Assembly: GCA_937916355.1 (NCBI GenBank)
Contig: CALFTM010000093.1
Location: 1-20,177, forward strand
Origin: an uncultured Bacteroidales bacterium
Lineage (GTDB): Bacteria; Bacteroidota; Bacteroidia; Bacteroidales; Paludibacteraceae
Length of the DNA: 20,177 nucleotides
Reading direction: 5' to 3'
How positions within the stretch are numbered: position 1 is the stretch's first letter; every line of letters starts with the position of its first letter. Below, piece by piece: positions 15,469 to 20,177 of this stretch. The position numbers and the translations under genes were made by a program. The notes under the pieces were generated by a model. That model was not told the origin of the DNA and did no database searches. It saw only the letters and a program-made list of their open reading frames with translations.

Positions 15469-17088
15469 TTATTTTCCAGCTTGTTCCAACGCCAAAGTCT
15501 TGGTTGGTTGGTCGCAAACTTCAGCAGGTCCGAAGTATTGGATTGGACCTGGATAAACGTAAGCAGTCTCGATAGCCCAAGTGTCGCGGTTCTCAACCAA
15601 TTTCTTGAATGGTGCACCATCCAACTCAACGAGAGCCTTTCTGATAACTGGTTTTTGCTTTCCGTGACGTTGCTCCATGTTCATCATCATGGTGATAGGC
15701 ACACCTGCAGCGATCCATTGGTCTGCTGTCTTAGTGGTATTCTTGATCAATGACATGTAACCAGTCTTGCCAGAAGCGATCAAGTTAGCAGCATTGTAAC
15801 CCAAAGAGTAGCAGTAGTCTGCATCGAAGTTTGAAGGAGCTGCGCAACGTCCCTCGTATCCGAAGAAATGTCCGAGACCAGAGAACTTACCTACATATTT
15901 TCCTTCTTCCTTCATCTTCGCCAATTTTGTGCGAACCATTTCGATAAGCAATTTCTCAGTTTCGATCAATGAAACCTGAACATTACCGTGAGGGTCGCGC
16001 TCCAAAGTTAATTGTTTAGCGATAGCCTCAGGAAGACTCTCGTAAACAGACTTACTATTAGCAGAAAGTTTTGCAACTGCAGCCTTAACATCAGACTCAG
16101 CAGCGAGCAAGTCATTCAATTCCTTGATCAACACTTTCATTTCAGGAATGAACTCGATCAAACCTTCTGGAATCAAAACAACACCGAAGTTGTTTCCTTT
16201 CGCAGCGCGAGCAGCAACAGTGTTGGCGATATTTTCAACGATGCTACCAAGAGTCATTTTCTTAGCTTCCACCTCCTCTGAAACGATACAGATGTTTGGT
16301 TGAGTTTGCAAACCACACTCCAATGCGATGTGAGAAGCAGAACGTCCCATCAACTTGATGAAGTGCCAGTACTTCTTGGCAGAGTTGGCATCACGCATGA
16401 TGTTTCCGATAACCTCAGAATATACCTTACAAGCAGTGTCAAATCCGAAAGAAGTCTCGATTTGGTCGTTCTTCAAGTCTCCGTCGATAGTCTTAGGACA
16501 ACCGATCACTTGGATTCCTGTGTTCTTTTGCAAGTAGTATTCTGCCAACACACAAGCGTTAGTGTTAGAGTCATCACCACCGATAATGATCAACGCCTTG
16601 ATGCCAAGTTTGTTACAGATTTCGATACCCTTGTCGAATTGCTCTGTCTCTTCCAATTTAGTACGACCAGAACCGATGATGTCGAAACCTCCGGTGTTAC
16701 GGTATTCGTCGATGATGTCAGAAGTCAACTCGATATATTTGTGGTCGATCAAACCACTTGGTCCGCCTAAGAAACCATAAAGTTTAGCATCTTTGTTCAA
16801 AGACTTGATACCGTCGAAGATTCCTGAGATAACATTGTGTCCACCGGGAGCCTGACCTCCAGAGAGGATTACACCCACATTGAAAGCTGGAGCTGACAAT
16901 TTTTGGTCTGAAACCTCAAAAGTCACTACTGGCATTCCGTAAGTGTTAGGGAATAATTTTTTGATCTCTTCTTGGTTAGCAACAGACTCGGTTGCTTTTC
17001 CTTCTTTCAAAGCCACACCACCTTTGAACGCCTGAGGCAATTTCGGTTGGTAAGCAGCTCTTGCGATTTGCAATGCACTTTTTGCCAT
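15469..17088 (-). CDS. pfp: Pyrophosphate-dependent 6-phosphofructokinase (PFP), long form
   Basis: Cytosolic enzyme that reversibly phosphorylates fructose 6-phosphate with pyrophosphate, replacing ATP-PFK in glycolysis in many Bacteroidetes and plants. Motifs in order are GGQAPGGHN (77-85), GGDDSNT (170-176; the second Asp is the PPi-specificity residue where ATP enzymes carry Gly), PKTIDGDLKN (198-207), a GRSASHIALE stretch, and the C-terminal FGYEGRCAAPSNFDADYCYSLG. About 539 residues fits the long plant-like clade. I chose the start MAKSALQIAR at 17088. The frame stays open 41 codons further up to 17211, but that extension is basic, AT-rich and unlike the family. Transcription ends at the hairpin just downstream. 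Confidence 0.95.
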   Translation of the reverse strand: MAKSALQIARAAYQPKLPQAFKGGVALKEGKATESVANQEEIKKLFPNTYGMPVVTFEVSDQKLSAPAFNVGVILSGGQAPGGHNVISGIFDGIKSLNKDAKLYGFLGGPSGLIDHKYIELTSDIIDEYRNTGGFDIIGSGRTKLEETEQFDKGIEICNKLGIKALIIIGGDDSNTNACVLAEYYLQKNTGIQVIGCPKTIDGDLKNDQIETSFGFDTACKVYSEVIGNIMRDANSAKKYWHFIKLMGRSASHIALECGLQTQPNICIVSEEVEAKKMTLGSIVENIANTVAARAAKGNNFGVVLIPEGLIEFIPEMKVLIKELNDLLAAESDVKAAVAKLSANSKSVYESLPEAIAKQLTLERDPHGNVQVSLIETEKLLIEMVRTKLAKMKEEGKYVGKFSGLGHFFGYEGRCAAPSNFDADYCYSLGYNAANLIASGKTGYMSLIKNTTKTADQWIAAGVPITMMMNMEQRHGKQKPVIRKALVELDGAPFKKLVENRDTWAIETAYVYPGPIQYFGPAEVCDQPTKTLALEQAGK

Positions 17089-17314
17089 TGTCTTAGTATT
17101 AAATAATGAATAAATTAATTTATCTCGTATCCGCACCGAACCACGCCGGTGTGTTTTGCAAATTTCGGAAAATAATAGCGAAAAACCAAATGAAGTCTCA
17201 TTTTCTGGCATTTGATTTTTTGCACGGAGAAAAGAAAATCGTTATCTCGTTTGAGAAAAAGGGCAAATCGTCGGTGAAATTGAATTTTGCGTAAAAAAAT
17301 AGGGTAGAATGTGC

Positions 17315-17322
17315 CAAACTTA
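17315..17322 (-). promoter_or_regulatory. Possible -7 promoter element for the phosphofructokinase gene
   Basis: The minus strand reads TAAGTTTG, matching TAnnTTTG, in the 296-base divergent gap. It would give a leader of over 200 bases, which is long, so this is tentative. Confidence 0.3.
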
Positions 17323-17335
17323 AAAAACAAATTTA

Positions 17336-17344
17336 TACATTTGC
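17336..17344 (+). promoter_or_regulatory. Bacteroidetes -7 promoter element for the ferredoxin gene
   Basis: TACATTTGC matches TAnnTTTGC exactly, about 40 bases upstream of the ferredoxin ATG at 17385, in a very AT-rich leader. This is typical of a strongly expressed Bacteroidales gene. Confidence 0.65.
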
Positions 17345-17384
17345 ACTCGAATAAAAATTACTAACTTTTAAACTGATTTTAATT

Positions 17385-17555
17385 ATGGCTTATGTAATTG
17401 GAGAAGACTGCGTTGCTTGCGGTACTTGTATTGGAGAATGTCCTGTAGGTGCTATTTCTGAAGGTGATATCTATTCTATCGATCCAGAACTTTGCACTGA
17501 GTGTGGTTCTTGTGCAGATGCTTGTCCTGCAGGTGCAATTAGCAAAGGAGAGTAA
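17385..17555 (+). CDS. 2[4Fe-4S] ferredoxin (clostridial type)
   Basis: A 56-residue cytosolic low-potential electron carrier, too short for many gene-finding cutoffs. Two cluster-binding motifs are clear: CVACGTCIGECPVGAI (residues 9-24) and CTECGSCADACPAGAI (37-52), each CxxCxxCxxxCP. The start MAYVIGEDC is canonical for Bacteroides and Clostridium ferredoxins. It is a single-gene unit: its own promoter element lies 41 bases upstream and a strong terminator begins 17 bases downstream. Likely partners are pyruvate:ferredoxin oxidoreductase, Rnf or hydrogenase, none encoded here. Codon use is biased to a few preferred codons, as expected for a highly expressed gene. Confidence 0.97.
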   Translation: MAYVIGEDCVACGTCIGECPVGAISEGDIYSIDPELCTECGSCADACPAGAISKGE

Positions 17556-17571
17556 TCAAAAGTTTTTTTCT

Positions 17572-17604
17572 AAAAAGGGGGTGTCCTTGGGGCATCCCTT
17601 TTTT
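17572..17604 (+). terminator. Rho-independent terminator of the ferredoxin gene
   Basis: AAAAA-(G)-GGGGTG pairs with CATCCC-TTTTT around a loop TCCTTGGGG, with one G-U pair and one bulged G. It ends in six T. It lies directly after the ferredoxin stop and separates it from the flippase gene. Confidence 0.8.
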
Positions 17605-17649
17605 GTGAAAGGAAAAAATTGATGTTAAAAGGATATAAAATCGTGATGA

Positions 17650-18885
17650 ATGTATGAAAAAAAATCAGATAAGAAAAGACTGATTGAGAATTTTAGTTAT
17701 CTTGGTCTCTTGCAGATTGCTTGTTATATATTTCCATTGCTTACAATTCCTTATTTAGCAAAAACTATAGGAGCAGAAGGCTTTGGGAAAATCGCTTTTT
17801 CTTTAGCGATTGTTAATTGGCTTCAAATTATAGTTGATTGGGGATTTAATTATACTGCTACTCGTGATATTGCAAAAAATTCAGAAAATAGGGCATTTGT
17901 GTCAAGAGTTTTTTCAGATGTTTTTTGGTCAAAGTGTTTGATATCATTGATTTGTTTATTTGTTCTATTGATTTTATTTCTTACGTTTTCAGATTTTAGG
18001 GGATATGCGGTTGTAATCTTGATTACCTATGCAATGGTTCCTGGAAATATTTTTCTTTCAAGTTGGTTTTTTCAGGCTCTTGAGAAAATGAAATTCGTGG
18101 CTATTTTTAATTTTATAATAAAATTGCTTTTTACGATTTCTGCTTTTACGTTCATAAATGAGCCTGATGATTATATATTTCAGCCACTTTTCATATCATT
18201 GGGATTTTTATTATGTGGAATCGTTTCTATGTTGATAATTATAAAAAGGTGGGGTTATTGCCTTTATAAACCGGATTTTAGGAATCTTCTAAGCGAAATC
18301 ATTTGTAGTAAGGATGTTTTTTTAAATAATTTAATGCTCAATTCTTACACTAATTTTTCTGTTTTTTTATTAGGATTTTTGGGAGGAAGTCGAGCAAATG
18401 GAATTTTTGATGGGGGTAACAAGTTTGTTGTGATTTTTCAACAATTTTTGCAAGTTGTTTCTCGTGTTTTTTTTCCTTTTTTGTCTAGAAAATTAGAAAA
18501 ACATAGCTATTTTGCATGTTTGAATATTGTAATAAGTTTGTTTTTTTCTTTGTTTTTGTACATTATGGCTCCATATTTTGTAGACTTTTTCTTGTCTGCT
18601 GATTTTGGGGATTCTATAATTGTTATGAGGATACTTGCAATTTCTATTCCATTTGTTGCTTTGAATAATACATATGGTATAAATTACCTTATAATTGTAA
18701 AGAAGGAAAGGTTGCTAAGAAATGTGACTATATTTAGTTCTTTTTTAGGTATTTTTGTTGCTTATCCGCTTATAAGTTCGTATTCTTACTTGGGTGCAGC
18801 AATAACTGTTTTTATTAGTCGTTTTTTTCTCGGAGTGTTAACTTGTTTTTTTGCTGTGAAAGAGAAATGTAAAAAAAGAGGGTAG
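17650..18885 (+). CDS. Wzx-like polysaccharide flippase (O-antigen/oligosaccharide translocase)
   Basis: A 411-residue, very hydrophobic inner-membrane protein of the MOP/PST superfamily, which flips undecaprenyl-linked oligosaccharide repeat units. The N-terminus NFSYLGLLQIACYIFPLLTIPYLAKTIGAEGFGKIAFSLA is the hallmark of Wzx/RfbX proteins, followed by VDWGFNYTATRDIAKN. About 12 membrane segments are visible. The ATG at 17650 gives MYEKKSDKKR; overlapping ATGs nearby are out of frame. It is notably more AT-rich than the housekeeping genes to its left. No glycosyltransferases, Wzy or sugar-nucleotide genes accompany it on the visible side, and an IS remnant follows. It is either the leading edge of a polysaccharide locus or an orphan. 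Family call is firm; the cargo is unknown. Confidence 0.88.
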   Translation: MYEKKSDKKRLIENFSYLGLLQIACYIFPLLTIPYLAKTIGAEGFGKIAFSLAIVNWLQIIVDWGFNYTATRDIAKNSENRAFVSRVFSDVFWSKCLISLICLFVLLILFLTFSDFRGYAVVILITYAMVPGNIFLSSWFFQALEKMKFVAIFNFIIKLLFTISAFTFINEPDDYIFQPLFISLGFLLCGIVSMLIIIKRWGYCLYKPDFRNLLSEIICSKDVFLNNLMLNSYTNFSVFLLGFLGGSRANGIFDGGNKFVVIFQQFLQVVSRVFFPFLSRKLEKHSYFACLNIVISLFFSLFLYIMAPYFVDFFLSADFGDSIIVMRILAISIPFVALNNTYGINYLIIVKKERLLRNVTIFSSFLGIFVAYPLISSYSYLGAAITVFISRFFLGVLTCFFAVKEKCKKRG

Positions 18886-18949
18886 ATTAAAATAAGTTAA
18901 AGAAGATCGTTCCGATAACTCTTTCTTGTTTTTGTAGGTAGTAGAAAGA

Positions 18950-19162
18950 TTACATAGAAGAATCCGATTTTTCATAACCTACAATCCGTAGAAAAATAAC
19001 AGTGGAGTTTTTCTGTAAAATAGGGAGGTTTAAAAAGTTGTTTGATTTTTCCAAAAATATTTTCTTAAGCATCAGATATTTGCGCTTTCGCATTTGCACG
19101 TCTAAAATTTTTTCTATAAATTGCCAATGATTATCAGTGAGATTTGATGGATAATGATTCAT
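18950..19162 (-). pseudogene. IS5-family transposase remnant (N-terminal fragment)
   Basis: The first 29 residues, encoded at 19076-19162 (HYPSNLTDNHWQFIEKIL...RKRKY), match the start of the IS5-group DUF4096 transposase domain. In intact elements an LRxIxNAIxYLxKTGCQWR-type segment follows. Here the frame instead continues into about 40 residues that resemble nothing in the family and stops at 18950. The DDE catalytic core is absent. It therefore looks like a remnant of an element that lost its middle and end by deletion. No clear terminal inverted repeats or target duplication could be defined. The flanks 18886-18949 and 19163-19304 show no gene of their own. Confidence 0.6.
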
Positions 19163-19304
19163 TTCTTTGTTTTTTTTTGTACCCTTAAAGTTGCGAAAAA
19201 AAATATCTACTTATCAAACTGATAATCAATATTTTAAGTGTAACTTTTGTTTTTTTTTAGGTCTCTCAAATTAGTTTTTAATTAAATTTAAACAGCTTCT
19301 GAAT

Positions 19305-20141
19305 ATGTATAGGATTTGTAAATATATGTATATTGTAACTTTTGCTTTATTTTTGTTTCCGTCTGAAGTGTATTCGGCGGTGGATACAACAGTTAATTCA
19401 GGTGGATTTATTTTTCGATGTTATACTAGTAGTTATGATTCTTTATTTAAGGCGGATGTTGTAGAAGTGTGTACGGATACATTTCATATTTCAATTCCTC
19501 AATGGGTAGAGGATGGTCAAGGCAATCTTTAGAAAGTTTCTTACATTTCAAAAGAGGCTTTTAGCAAATTAGATTGTGAAAATCTAAATATTACGTACCC
19601 ACACTCGATTTCACATACGGGATACCAAGCCTTTGGTGGAAACGAAAATATAAAAGTATTATCTATAAATGGAGCAATTACACACATATCAAATTTTACA
19701 TTTGCAGATTGTAGTAGTTTAGAGCATTTAAAAGTGAGTTCTGTTGAAGTTGTAGGTTATGGAGCTTTTTTAAGATGTAAATCGTTGAAGGATATTTCCT
19801 TTATTGATTCTGTGAAAGTGATTGAAGAACATGCTTTTGCAGAGTGTGGCAATATAGATACGTTAGTTATGCCTGATTGCTTGTGTGAACTAGGATTTCG
19901 TGCATTTGCACACTGTTCAAATTTAAAGTTTATAAAATTTTCCAAATCTATAAAATATATTAGAACCTTGACATTTGATCATTGTATTGGGCTTACAGAA
20001 ATATATTTTCCTGAAAATATAGAAAAAATAGGTAGGAATGCTTTTAGAGGTTGTTCTAACCTAAAAAAGGTAAAAGTGTCGAAGAATACAGTTGTGGAAG
20101 AAAATGCATTCCCTGAAGATACTATTGTAGAAATATATTGA
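19305..20141 (+). pseudogene. BspA-like leucine-rich repeat surface protein interrupted by an in-frame TAG
   Basis: One continuous frame of 278 codons carries a single internal stop, TAG at 19530-19532 (codon 76). It begins with a signal peptide (about 1-25, core YIVTFALFLFPSEVYSA). After the stop the same frame continues with KVSYISKEAFSKLDCENL and then LRR_5-type repeats, e.g. CKSLKDISFIDSVKVIEEHAFAEC, CSNLKFIKFSKSIKYI and CSNLKKVKVSKNTVVEENAF. It ends TIVEIY at 20139-20141. BspA-family proteins usually read G-x-x-Y-x-V-x-x-I-x-x-x-AF here, so a TAT or TAC tyrosine codon probably became TAG. No sorting domain or lipobox is seen. Such proteins bind host or bacterial surfaces. A GTG at 19734 could restart translation but would lack export. 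Expression is doubtful without readthrough. Confidence 0.75.
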
Positions 20142-20177
20142 TTGCAAATCCGACCGCCCCTAGTATAATTATTTACA

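Noticed and set aside
16300..16770. 156-codon plus-strand open frame
   Set aside because: Antisense to the phosphofructokinase gene, whose conserved motifs lie across the same bases.
17106..17294. 62-codon plus-strand open frame between phosphofructokinase and ferredoxin
   Set aside because: Lies over the leader of the divergent gene, lacks family features and has no promoter element of its own.
19305..20141. Alternative genetic code with TAG read as an amino acid
   Set aside because: Several intact genes in the window end at TAG in the expected place, so TAG is a normal stop.

Overview
Most of this window looks like a Bacteroidales chromosome. The evidence is a T9SS type B sorted surface protein, a PCMD-type secreted protein, a BspA-like leucine-rich repeat gene, a pyrophosphate-dependent phosphofructokinase, near absence of strong Shine-Dalgarno sequences, and several TAnnTTTGC promoter elements. 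No rRNA, tRNA or CRISPR array is visible. The first ~450 bases differ: they are GC-rich with C/G-ending codons and encode the middle of a Firmicutes-style sugar ABC permease. They probably come from another genome, as an assembly chimera or, less likely, a recombination joint.

Layout. (1) 1-~452: foreign permease fragment, minus strand. (2) ~453-812: the tail of a broken plus-strand reading frame, then a cluster of interleaved inverted repeats. (3) 813-2545: two overlapping, related small GTPase genes, the best candidate here for an uncharacterised system. (4) 2477-6886, minus strand: two units. One is a PCMD-type secreted protein followed by ispE (isoprenoid precursor synthesis). The other is a GPH-type sugar symporter overlapping a stand-alone MetH reactivation domain. 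(5) 7120-15253, plus strand, probably one transcription unit: CCA-adding enzyme, a tiny basic protein, a 1393-residue T9SS surface protein and penicillin-binding protein 1C. (6) 15409-17555: PPi-dependent phosphofructokinase (minus, with terminator) divergent from a 2[4Fe-4S] ferredoxin (plus, with terminator), the latter missed by length-filtered gene finding. (7) 17650-20141: an AT-rich accessory end with an orphan Wzx-like flippase, a decayed IS5-family transposase and a BspA-like repeat gene split by one in-frame TAG.

How the genes fit together. The middle is a housekeeping and cell-envelope backbone: isoprenoid precursors, tRNA maturation, peptidoglycan synthesis, PPi glycolysis, ferredoxin and B12-dependent methionine synthase repair. 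Both flanks carry signs of insertion, loss or transfer. The GTPase pair sits between a broken gene with inverted repeats and ispE, which it overlaps at the 3' end.
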